From assembly GCA_021807445.1 (NCBI GenBank), contig JAKBCY010000003.1, forward strand, positions 1-54,422: 54,422 bases of DNA. The letters are read 5' to 3'. A program made the translations under genes and the position numbers. The DNA comes from Pseudomonadota bacterium (lineage in GTDB: Bacteria; Pseudomonadota; Gammaproteobacteria; Burkholderiales; Burkholderiaceae_C). The notes under the pieces are model-generated. The model worked only from the letters and a program-made list of their open reading frames with translations, ran no database searches and was not told the origin of the DNA. Shown here in pieces: positions 37,941 through 46,491 of this stretch (position 1 is its first letter; each line of letters starts with the position of its first letter).

Positions 37941-39077
37941 TCAATCCAGTCGTTTGTGAAAAGCTCGCGATGCCAACCAGACAATCAGCGCGGCAAAGAT
38001 CCCTAGGCCGAGCAAAGGCTGCCAGAGGTCGGACAGGCTGCTGCCCTTGAGGAAAATGCCGCGGAGGATCGTGACGTAGTAACGCGGGTAGACGATGAAG
38101 GTCAGCGCCTGAATCGCCTTGGGCATCTGGTCAATGGGAAAGGTGTAGCCCGACAGCAGCGTGGTCGGCAACAGGGTGACGTATAGGGCCACCTGACTGG
38201 CGGCGAGCTGGCTTCGAATACGCACCGAAATCAGGTAGCCGATACCCAGTATTACCAGGCTGAATAGCGCGGTGGCAGCGAACAGGGTAAGGAGATTGCC
38301 TCGAAATGGCACTCTGAACCAGAGGACCGCGAGCCCCAGGCACACCGCTGCATCGGCCATGCCGATGACGAAGTAAGGGATGAGCTTGCCCAGCATCACT
38401 TCCAGCGCGTTTACTGGTGTGGAGATCAGCTGCTCCATTGTGCCGCGCTCCCACTCGCGCGAAACGGTCAGCGACGTGAGCTGTGCTCCCACCAGTGCAA
38501 GAATGACGGCAACCACGCCCGGAATGATGAAGTTGCGGCTGTCAAGGGTTTCGTTGAACCAAGTGCTCGGTTCAAGGTCGATCCCGCCGATCTTGGAGGC
38601 CTTGACCCCGTGCGCCGCCTGCCACCGGGCCTGGATCTGCGCGTTGAGCTGAGTGACCACGCCTTGAATATAGCCTTGCGCGATATTGGTTGTGTTAACG
38701 TCGGTCGCATCGAATACGGCCTGGATCGGCGCACTTCCGGTGGCCGAAAGCTGGCGCGAGAAGTTAACGGGAATCACCAAAGCGGCGATGCACTGCCCGG
38801 CGTCAATCGCGTGGCGCAAGCTGGCCTGATCGTGCAGCACACGAGTGGTGGAAAGCCATCCGCCGGCGTCGAAACTGCTGGCGATGTCGCTGGTGAGCTG
38901 GCTGTTCTCCTGGTCATCCACGCACAGGGGCACATGCTTGATGTCGAGGCTCACCCCATAGCCCAAAAGGCCCATCTGCATGAGCGGCATGATCAGGGCA
39001 ATCGCCAGGCTGCGCGGGTCGCGCCAAATCTGCAGCGCCTCCTTGTACGCCATCGCGAACAGGCGGCGCAGATTCAT
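37941..39077 (-). CDS. ABC-2 type permease (exporter 2)
   Basis: MNLRRLFAMAYKEALQIWRDPRSLAIALIMPLMQMGLLGYGVS...SREWERGTMEQLISTPVNALEVMLGKLIPYF. Confidence 0.9.
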   Translation of the reverse strand: MNLRRLFAMAYKEALQIWRDPRSLAIALIMPLMQMGLLGYGVSLDIKHVPLCVDDQENSQLTSDIASSFDAGGWLSTTRVLHDQASLRHAIDAGQCIAALVIPVNFSRQLSATGSAPIQAVFDATDVNTTNIAQGYIQGVVTQLNAQIQARWQAAHGVKASKIGGIDLEPSTWFNETLDSRNFIIPGVVAVILALVGAQLTSLTVSREWERGTMEQLISTPVNALEVMLGKLIPYFVIGMADAAVCLGLAVLWFRVPFRGNLLTLFAATALFSLVILGIGYLISVRIRSQLAASQVALYVTLLPTTLLSGYTFPIDQMPKAIQALTFIVYPRYYVTILRGIFLKGSSLSDLWQPLLGLGIFAALIVWLASRAFHKRLD

Positions 39078-40030
39078 GTCATCTCCCTTGTGTCCCGCCC
39101 GCGCGCGACCAGACGTACGAAAACGTCCTCCAGGCTAGGCAGCACTGCGCGCGCTGTGCCTGGCTGCAGGCCGCGGGTGCTCAGCATCGCGATGAGTGCC
39201 TGGGCACTCATCGCGTCTGACTTCAGTATGACGTGCAGTTTGTCGCCGAAAATCGCAGCGTCAACGACGCCGGGTGCATCGTGCAGCGTCTCGAGCGCGG
39301 CGCCGAGCGGGGTGCACTCGACTTCGTAGAGCCTGCCGCCCAAGCCCTGGCTCCGAAGTTCGCCCGGGCTGCCGATAGCAACGAGTTTGCCGCGGTCGAT
39401 CAAGGCGATGCGGTTGCAGTACTCGGCTTCATCCATGTAGTGGGTCGAAACGAGGATGGTGACGCCGCCGGCGGCGAGTTCGTGGATCAAATCCCAGAAT
39501 CGGCGACGCGCCTCGGGCTCGACCCCCGATGTCGGCTCGTCGAGGAACAGCACCGGCGGGTGGTGCAGGATGGCGCAACCCAGCGCCAAGCGCTGTTTCC
39601 AGCCACCCGCAAGCGTAGCCACGAGAGTATCCTCCTGGCCCTTCAGTCCGGCCATAGTCACAGCGTAGTCGACCCGCTCGGCCATTTCTTGTCGCGGCAC
39701 GTGGTAGATGCCACCGAAAAAGCGCAGGTTCTCGCGCACCGTGAGATCTCCATAAAGGGAGAATTTCTGCGACATGTATCCAATATGCTCACGCACTTGC
39801 TGCGGCTGGCTGCCCACGTCGAATCCGGCCACGCTGGCGCTGCCTTCCGTGGGCAATATCAGTCCGCAGAACATCCGAATCGTGGTCGATTTGCCCGCAC
39901 CGTTGGGGCCGATAAAACCCATCACATCGCCGCGCGCGATTCGCAGGTCAAGGTGATCCACAGCTGTGAAGCCCCCGAAGCGTTTGGTCAGGCGCTGCGC
40001 AATGACCACATCGTCTGCAGGAGCATTCAT
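39074..40030 (-). CDS. ABC transporter ATP-binding protein (exporter 2)
   Basis: FIGPNGAGKSTTIRMFCGL, LAGGWKQRLALGCAILHHPPVLFLDEPTSGVEP; ATGA overlap with the next gene. Confidence 0.93.
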   Translation of the reverse strand: MNAPADDVVIAQRLTKRFGGFTAVDHLDLRIARGDVMGFIGPNGAGKSTTIRMFCGLILPTEGSASVAGFDVGSQPQQVREHIGYMSQKFSLYGDLTVRENLRFFGGIYHVPRQEMAERVDYAVTMAGLKGQEDTLVATLAGGWKQRLALGCAILHHPPVLFLDEPTSGVEPEARRRFWDLIHELAAGGVTILVSTHYMDEAEYCNRIALIDRGKLVAIGSPGELRSQGLGGRLYEVECTPLGAALETLHDAPGVVDAAIFGDKLHVILKSDAMSAQALIAMLSTRGLQPGTARAVLPSLEDVFVRLVARGRDTREMT

Positions 40031-40968
40031 GCGGCGCCCCTACCGAGAAGGGCCACGAACACGTCCTCGATGCCGGGCTCGGCGAGGTTGATCCGCGCAT
40101 CAGCCATGCCCGCAGCATCCAGCGCTGCACGCAGCTCCGGCTGGCGGCGCCCGGCATCGTCTACGCGCACGTGCACACGGTCGCCCATCAGCAGCATCCC
40201 CAGAACGCCCGTCGCGCTGGCAAGAATTTTTCGCACAGCGCGTGGCTGCCCCGACAGCACGGCGAGAAGCGTGCCGGGCATTGCCGCCTTCAGCCGTGCC
40301 GGAGTGTCGCAGTAACGCACCTCGCCGGCGTGGAACAACGCCAGACGCGAACAACGCTCAGCCTCGTCCATATACGCTGTGGCCATCACGATGGTCACGC
40401 CGCTTTCGCGAAGCTTGTACAAAATAGCCCAGAAGTCCCGCCGCGACACAGGATCGACGCCAGTGGTCGGTTCGTCCAGCAGCAACACTCGCGGCGTGTG
40501 GATCAGTGCGCAGACGAGGCCGAGCTTCTGCTTCATGCCACCAGAGAGCTGCCCAGTCAGGCGACGCTCGAAGCCGCCAAGCCCAGCTGCCCGCAGTAAT
40601 TCGGTGGTGCGTGCCAGGCGCTCTTTGCGGGGTACGCCAAACAGCTCGGCGTAGAAATAAATGTTTTCCGCAATCGTCAGGTCTTCATACAGACCGAATC
40701 GCTGAGGCATATAGCTCAAGCGCAGCTTGGCGAGTTCGGGGTTGCCTGCCACGTCGACGCCATCCACGGTCACCGAGCCTGCGTTCTGCCGAAGCACGCC
40801 GGCGAGAATGCGCATGGTCGTGGTCTTGCCCGCACCGTCGGGGCCGACCAAGCCAAAGATCTCGCCGCGCGCCACCTCGAAATTGACGTTTCGAACGGCG
40901 TGCACCACTCCGAAGCTTTTCGCCAGCCCTCGCACCTGCACGGCCGGAAGATCGCTTGCTGTATTCAT
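40027..40968 (-). CDS. ABC transporter ATP-binding protein (exporter 2)
   Basis: LVGPDGAGKTTTMRILAGV, LSGGMKQKLGLVCALIHTPRVLLLDEPTTGVDPVSRRDFW. Confidence 0.93.
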   Translation of the reverse strand: MNTASDLPAVQVRGLAKSFGVVHAVRNVNFEVARGEIFGLVGPDGAGKTTTMRILAGVLRQNAGSVTVDGVDVAGNPELAKLRLSYMPQRFGLYEDLTIAENIYFYAELFGVPRKERLARTTELLRAAGLGGFERRLTGQLSGGMKQKLGLVCALIHTPRVLLLDEPTTGVDPVSRRDFWAILYKLRESGVTIVMATAYMDEAERCSRLALFHAGEVRYCDTPARLKAAMPGTLLAVLSGQPRAVRKILASATGVLGMLLMGDRVHVRVDDAGRRQPELRAALDAAGMADARINLAEPGIEDVFVALLGRGAA

Positions 40969-41963
40969 CGTCCGGGCGAGAGTAGTGCGATGCTGGCATC
41001 GGCCGGCATGCCGGGAAGTAGCGCGTGCGTCGGGTTGTCGATGTCGATGCGGATGCGGTAAACAAGGGTCACGCGTTCAGCATGGGTTTGGACCGTCTTG
41101 GGGGTGAACTCGGCCTGCGACGCGATGAAGCCAACGTGGCCCTGGAACACATGGCCGGGGTAGGAGTCGGCTGTAACCTGCGCGGCCTCGCCTAGGCGAA
41201 CCGCGCCAAGGTACTGCTCGTTGACGTAAGCGCGCAGCCAAACATGATCGAGATCGTCGATGGTGAAAATTGCTACTCCGGGGCCAGCCAGCTCGCCGAG
41301 CTCCGCCTGCCGCACGGCGAGCACGCCGCTGAACGGCGCCCTGAGCGTGGTGTAGCCCAGCGTCACCCTGTCGAGCGCAACCTTGGCCTGCGCCGCATGC
41401 ACGTTGGCTAAAGTCAGCCCAACATTCGTCAGCGCCACATTGGCAAGCGCCTGATCCCGCGCCAGAGCTGAAGCGGACTGGCCGGCAGCCGTTCTTGCGA
41501 GATCGTAGGTCTGGCGGGACACTGCACCCGATGCGAGCTGGCCTTCGTCACGAGCCATGTCGCGCCGCTTTTGGGCGAGATCGAGAACGTCGCTTTCCAC
41601 CGTGCTTTTCGCTGCAATGAGGTTGCTGCGCGCGACAGCCACCTGCTGCTGCGCAACCTCCAGCGCCGCCTGGTCAATCTGCAGCTGCTTGCGGTAGAGG
41701 CTATCGTCGACACGCGCAAGCACCGTTCCTGCACTGACGAACTTGCCTTCGTCAAACGCCAGGCTGGTGATCGGCGCTTGCACGGCCGTGAAACTCAACA
41801 CGCTCTGGTGGGCCTCGATATTGCCTGAGACGACAACGTGATTAAGCGCCTGGCCAGTACCAAACACCAAGCGGTGCGCAGCTGGCCAGAGCCAGACCGC
41901 CAGCACCAACACGGCCAGTACAACAGCCAGAGCCAAGCCAATGGCACGACGCGGTGATGCCAT
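40965..41963 (-). CDS. HlyD-family membrane fusion protein (exporter 2)
   Basis: N-terminal TM; VVSGNIEAHQSVLSFTAVQAPITSLAFDEGKFVSAGTVLARVDDSLY; FQGHVGFIASQAEFTPKTVQTHAERVTLVYRIRIDIDNP. Confidence 0.9.
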   Translation of the reverse strand: MASPRRAIGLALAVVLAVLVLAVWLWPAAHRLVFGTGQALNHVVVSGNIEAHQSVLSFTAVQAPITSLAFDEGKFVSAGTVLARVDDSLYRKQLQIDQAALEVAQQQVAVARSNLIAAKSTVESDVLDLAQKRRDMARDEGQLASGAVSRQTYDLARTAAGQSASALARDQALANVALTNVGLTLANVHAAQAKVALDRVTLGYTTLRAPFSGVLAVRQAELGELAGPGVAIFTIDDLDHVWLRAYVNEQYLGAVRLGEAAQVTADSYPGHVFQGHVGFIASQAEFTPKTVQTHAERVTLVYRIRIDIDNPTHALLPGMPADASIALLSPGR

Positions 41964-42045
41964 AAAGAAGTCTCCATTCGAAGCCCGAAATTGGCCGACT
42001 GCGCCCGCGTGTCAGCCACCCAAGGATCCGTCATCGATGCACATG

Positions 42046-42067
42046 GGCCGCGACCGCGGTCGCGGCC
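42046..42067. repeat. 22-bp perfect palindrome GGCCGCGACCGCGGTCGCGGCC
   Basis: Sequence equals its reverse complement; 83 bp upstream of the exporter 2 HlyD start. Confidence 0.8.
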
Positions 42068-42485
42068 AGCCTTCGGCAACGCGGTCACGCAACCGGTGAC
42101 TGAATCCGCGTCGACCCTGGCTGCCATATGCGACCCGCTTGGCGCCACCTCATCCAACCTTCTCGGCCAACCGCGGCACCCCCCTGCTGGCAATGGCAAC
42201 TTGCAATAGCGACAGCTCGAACTGCACACCTCGGTTTCTGACGTGGGCGCAGGCCAGATCGATCAGTGCCGGCTTGGGTTGTCGCCAGTCGTCAAGAATC
42301 TCATCGGCAGCACACGGCATACCCAGCATGTCCATGCCATATGCGCCCCCCTGCCGCGCCTGCAACCCAGCCGCCGTAGGGGCTGACTGAGAGATCGGAA
42401 GACATGATTTGTGGCGAATTCAAGCCCAAACAGGCGCCAAGCCGTGTCCATGGCAAGAGTGTGCTCGTGACGAGACAGGACGCAC

Positions 42486-42499
42486 TTGATCTGCGTCAG
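42486..42499 (+). promoter_or_regulatory. Orphan FNR/ANR-type box TTGATCTGCGTCAG
   Basis: 9/10 match to TTGAT-N4-GTCAA; same 14-mer (opposite orientation) as the phosphoketolase upstream box at 48993-49006. Confidence 0.5.
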
Positions 42500-42538
42500 C
42501 CCATTTGCCGCGACCGGCCGCCCTCGTGTAACACCATG

Positions 42539-43948
42539 TCACCGCAGCATGATGGGCTCGCTCATGCCCGGGATCTGCCAGGGCTTGCGGTGCTTGTCCA
42601 GCAGTTCGCCGAATACCTTCATGCCTTTGTCAAAATCACCATGGACCAGAAACACCTTCTCCGGTTTGCCGCAGAGCTGGAGCCAGGCGAGGAGCTCACT
42701 TTGTCCGGCGTGAGCGGAAAAGCCGTTAATGGTGTGAATTCGGGCCCGCACCTGGACCTGCTCGTCAAACAGACGCACACTCTTTGCACCGTCGATGATC
42801 GAGCGTGCCAGAGTGCCATGCGCGGCATAGCCGACAAAAATCACGCTGGCGGCGGCGTTCCAGAGGTTGTGGCGAAGGTGGTGGCGGACGCGCCCTCCCG
42901 TGGCCATCCCCGAGCCAGCCATGATCACTGCACCTCCGCGTATGGTGTTGATCGCAATGGATTCCGACGCATCGCGCGTCATGCGCAGTCCAGGGAGCGC
43001 GAACGGGTCATCGTCGCGCAAACGCCTCGTGAAGCTTTCGCGCATTGCCTCCGGATAACGGATAAAGATTTCCGTAGCCGAAATCGCCATCGGAGAATCG
43101 AGAAAGACCGCTAAGTACCGAGGCAACTTCTGCAGTCGCATCCCCTCGGACAATGCGTAAAGCACTTCCTGCGCGCGCTCAAGTGCAAAAGTCGGAATCA
43201 CGACGTTCCCGCCTCGCGCATGCGTTGTGGCAATCGCGTCAATGAGCTCGTCGATAGACGCCCCCCAAGGTCGATGGTCGCGGTCGCCGTAGGTAGTTTC
43301 CATCACCACATAGTTGGGTGGCGCGGGCGGACCCTGAGGGTCGTCAAGTAGCGGTCGACCAGGATTTCCGATGTCACCAGAAAAATAGATACTCCGGGTC
43401 GCGCCCGCATCTTCCACTTCGAGATAAATCGAGGCAGACCCAAGGATATGCCCCGCGTTCATGAATGTGGCATGTACACCCTTGGACACTTCCATGCGGA
43501 CGCCATATGCGGCGGAGCCATCAAAATGATCCATGCTGCGAAACGCCTCCGCCAGGGTGTAGAGAGGCAGTGGTGGTAGCTGTTGTTCATCCCCTCGGTG
43601 CCTTGCGTGACGTTCTGCGCGCCGCGCCTCCTCCTCCTGCAGGCCCGCTGAGTCGGCAAGAACCAGCCGAGTGAGTTCGCGCGTGGGCGCGGTGGCGATG
43701 ATGCGACCACGAAATCCACGCTTGACCAGTAAGGGAATGCGCCCACAATGGTCCAAATGGGCATGGGTGAGCAAGAGCACATCAATGGTGCTGGCGTCGA
43801 AGCCGAATTCCTCAGCATTTTCCTCGGCGAGCTCATGCCCGCCTTGAAACAGGCCGCAATCAATGAGCACACGGGAACTCTCGGTCTCGACCAAATGGCA
43901 GGATCCAGTGACCTGCTTGGCGGCTCCGTGGCTAGACAGGCGAATCAT
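42539..43948 (-). CDS. MBL-fold beta-CASP RNA-processing exonuclease-like protein
   Basis: LLLTHAHLDHCGRIPLLVKRGFRGRIIATAPT; METTYGDRDH; VIPTFALERAQEVLYALSE; MAGSGMATGGRVRHHLRHNL; INGFSAHAGQSELLAWL. Confidence 0.93.
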   Translation of the reverse strand: MIRLSSHGAAKQVTGSCHLVETESSRVLIDCGLFQGGHELAEENAEEFGFDASTIDVLLLTHAHLDHCGRIPLLVKRGFRGRIIATAPTRELTRLVLADSAGLQEEEARRAERHARHRGDEQQLPPLPLYTLAEAFRSMDHFDGSAAYGVRMEVSKGVHATFMNAGHILGSASIYLEVEDAGATRSIYFSGDIGNPGRPLLDDPQGPPAPPNYVVMETTYGDRDHRPWGASIDELIDAIATTHARGGNVVIPTFALERAQEVLYALSEGMRLQKLPRYLAVFLDSPMAISATEIFIRYPEAMRESFTRRLRDDDPFALPGLRMTRDASESIAINTIRGGAVIMAGSGMATGGRVRHHLRHNLWNAAASVIFVGYAAHGTLARSIIDGAKSVRLFDEQVQVRARIHTINGFSAHAGQSELLAWLQLCGKPEKVFLVHGDFDKGMKVFGELLDKHRKPWQIPGMSEPIMLR

Positions 43949-44916
43949 GGCTGTGCTCCTGTATTGATTGTTGCCCGGGTTGGCGCAGCCTGCGCGGCAT
44001 TGCCAGCGAGCATGTCAAGTACGGCTTGCGCTGTGTCTTGTGTGAGATCGATGATCTCGACACCTTCATCGTTCGCAGTGGCCACGGTGTCGGTGACCGC
44101 GAGCTTCGCCGCGCCTGCGAAGCGAACCTCGTGCAGCGCATCACCCGCGAACAGACCGTGAACAGCAATGCACACGGGGGGTAACGCGTGCCGCTGCCGC
44201 AGATGGTCCAGCACTGCGACCAGGGTACGCCCCGAGCTGACGATGTCGTCGAGCAGCACTGGCGTTCGGCCGGGATGGAGGTGCAAATCCGGCACTGTCG
44301 AGCGCACCTCTTTGTCACCCATTCTGGTCTTCTCCACAATGACCACAGGCGCACCTGCACGTGCCGCCACATCGGCCGCCCACTGAGCGCTTTCGGAATC
44401 AGGGCCAATGATCAGTGGCCTTTCCACATGGTCCTTAATCCACTCCGCAAGGCGTGGCGCAGCATGCACCACCGTGCATCGCAGGGTGTAAAGCTGCGAC
44501 AGTTCATGAATGCGATGCAAGTGCGGATCTACCGTGATCAACCAATCGAAGTACCTCGAGAGAAGCTTGGCATACACCCGGGCCGAGACTGCTTGTCCAT
44601 CCAGAAATCGTTTGTCCTGGCGCATATAGGCCAGATACGGAGCCACCAGTCCGACTTCCACAGCGCCCAACTCGCGCAGGGTGCTTGCCGCCATAAGTAA
44701 CGGTACGGTTTTCGGGTCTGGGTCATTTAGTGTGCACACCACCACAGCTTGGCGCCCCGCCTCGGGATGTTGCACACGCACCAGCGTCTCACCATCGGGA
44801 AACCGGTGGACCACGCACTCTGCGACTTGGACGTCAGCGTGGTCGGCAAGCGCACGCGCAATGGCCTGTGCCCGTTCCTCATTGCCAGGCAAGGGATAGA
44901 GGGTGAGAGCCGGCAT
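43945..44916 (-). CDS. prs: Ribose-phosphate pyrophosphokinase
   Basis: HRFPDGETLVRV; APYLAYMRQDKRF; ITVDPHLHRI; GPDSESAQWAADVA; PVLLDDIVSSGRTLVAV (PRPP loop). Confidence 0.9.
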   Translation of the reverse strand: MPALTLYPLPGNEERAQAIARALADHADVQVAECVVHRFPDGETLVRVQHPEAGRQAVVVCTLNDPDPKTVPLLMAASTLRELGAVEVGLVAPYLAYMRQDKRFLDGQAVSARVYAKLLSRYFDWLITVDPHLHRIHELSQLYTLRCTVVHAAPRLAEWIKDHVERPLIIGPDSESAQWAADVAARAGAPVVIVEKTRMGDKEVRSTVPDLHLHPGRTPVLLDDIVSSGRTLVAVLDHLRQRHALPPVCIAVHGLFAGDALHEVRFAGAAKLAVTDTVATANDEGVEIIDLTQDTAQAVLDMLAGNAAQAAPTRATINTGAQP

Positions 44917-44917
44917 A

Positions 44918-46468
44918 TCAGCTCTCCAGATGAATCAGGGCTGGGTGACTGCGCACGAAGTCCAGCGCGTACTCGAGTTCGCCCTCGGACTCGGCATGCA
45001 GCACGAACAGTGGCTGATCGCGTTCGACGTGCTCGCCAACATGGGCACCCAACCACAATCCAGCGGTCTTGGCATGCGGAGCGCCCGCGAGTTTGGCCGC
45101 TCGCGCCAGCAGGCGGTTGTCGATGCGAGCCACGCGTCCCGTACGCTTTGCCACAATGGGATACCGATGCGCGGCAACACCCGGTTCGTGAAACCCACCC
45201 TGGGCTTGGCAGATTGCCTGAAATTTTCGCCAAGCGCGGCCATCCGCCAATGCCGCATGCGCCATTTCAAGCGCCAGCGTGCCTTGCGCCAAGCCGCCGA
45301 GCTCCAACACTGCGGCAGCCACTTGCAGCGCGCGCTGACGCAGGTCATCCGGCGCTTCTGGCTGGTTTTGCAATACCGCGAGCACATCATGCGCCTCCAG
45401 CGCCGGCCCCACTCCGCGGCCCACTGGCTGACTGCCGTCGCTGATGATGCCATGCAGCTGCAACCCAATCGCATGCGCCGTGAGCCTGAGTGCATGCAGC
45501 AGCGACTGCGCCTCGCCCTGACTGCGCACCTTCGCCGTCGGGCCTGTGGGAATATCGATCACCACATGGGTCGAGCCTGCGGCCGCCTTCTTGGACAAGA
45601 CGGACGCCACCAGCTGGGCCTCGCTGTCCAAGTCGAGCATACGCTCAACTCGGATCAGCAAGTCATCGGCTGGGCTCATGTTCATGGCACCGCCCCACAC
45701 CATGCATCCACCCTCGGATTCGACCACTCGGTGCATTTCCGCGAGTGTTAGGTCGACACGCGTGAACGTTTCCACGGTGTCTGCGGTACCTGCTGGCGAC
45801 GTGATTGCCCGCGAGCTGGTCTTCGGCATGATCAACCCGAAACTGGCGGCGATGGATACGACGATCGGGGTGGTCCGATTCCCCGGTAATCCGCCAATGC
45901 AGTGCTTGTCGACTACGACAGGGTGTGGCCAGCTCATGCGGTTGCCAGAGTGCACCATGGCACGTGTGAGGCTTGTGACCTCGGCTGCGCTCATGCGATC
46001 GCCCGCACAGGCGACGAGGAAGGCGGAGATTTCCACGTTCGAAAGGCGCCCGCCGACCACCTCGCCGATGATCGCGTCGAACTGATTTTCGCTCAAACGG
46101 GTTCCGAAAATCTTGGCACGGATATGGCTCATGCTGTCGCTAGGTGGAGCGTAACGAAACCGCAAGCGCTCTCCAGCTGCTGGCTCCAAGTGGCGCCAGG
46201 CCGACTCTGATAGACCCACCTCGTCGGTGCCGATCAGTTCCCCTGCCTTGAGGATGTTCAGCGTTGCAATGATGCTCCGCCGTTCACCGAGCACCTCGAT
46301 GCGTGCGTGCGCCTCAAATCCCTCAGCGCGGCACACTGGAGAGTCGGCTCGCAAGACCACCACCGGTTCATGATGCGTGTCAATCCCCAACCGCCGAGGT
46401 CGTAGCGAAAATCGGGGCGGCGAATCTGTCGACATTTGAGCCGCGCTGCTTGTCGGCAAGTCTGTCAT
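44918..46468 (-). CDS. Thymidine phosphorylase family, AMP phosphorylase-like
   Basis: N-terminal extension (about 90 aa) before the glycosyltransferase-type core; VVDKHCIGGLPGNRTTPIVVSIAASFGL; SRAITSPAGTADTVE; HGIISDGSQPVGRGVGPALEA. Confidence 0.88.
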   Translation of the reverse strand: MTDLPTSSAAQMSTDSPPRFSLRPRRLGIDTHHEPVVVLRADSPVCRAEGFEAHARIEVLGERRSIIATLNILKAGELIGTDEVGLSESAWRHLEPAAGERLRFRYAPPSDSMSHIRAKIFGTRLSENQFDAIIGEVVGGRLSNVEISAFLVACAGDRMSAAEVTSLTRAMVHSGNRMSWPHPVVVDKHCIGGLPGNRTTPIVVSIAASFGLIMPKTSSRAITSPAGTADTVETFTRVDLTLAEMHRVVESEGGCMVWGGAMNMSPADDLLIRVERMLDLDSEAQLVASVLSKKAAAGSTHVVIDIPTGPTAKVRSQGEAQSLLHALRLTAHAIGLQLHGIISDGSQPVGRGVGPALEAHDVLAVLQNQPEAPDDLRQRALQVAAAVLELGGLAQGTLALEMAHAALADGRAWRKFQAICQAQGGFHEPGVAAHRYPIVAKRTGRVARIDNRLLARAAKLAGAPHAKTAGLWLGAHVGEHVERDQPLFVLHAESEGELEYALDFVRSHPALIHLES

Positions 46469-46491
46469 ATGCTCCTCCGTCATGCCACTTT

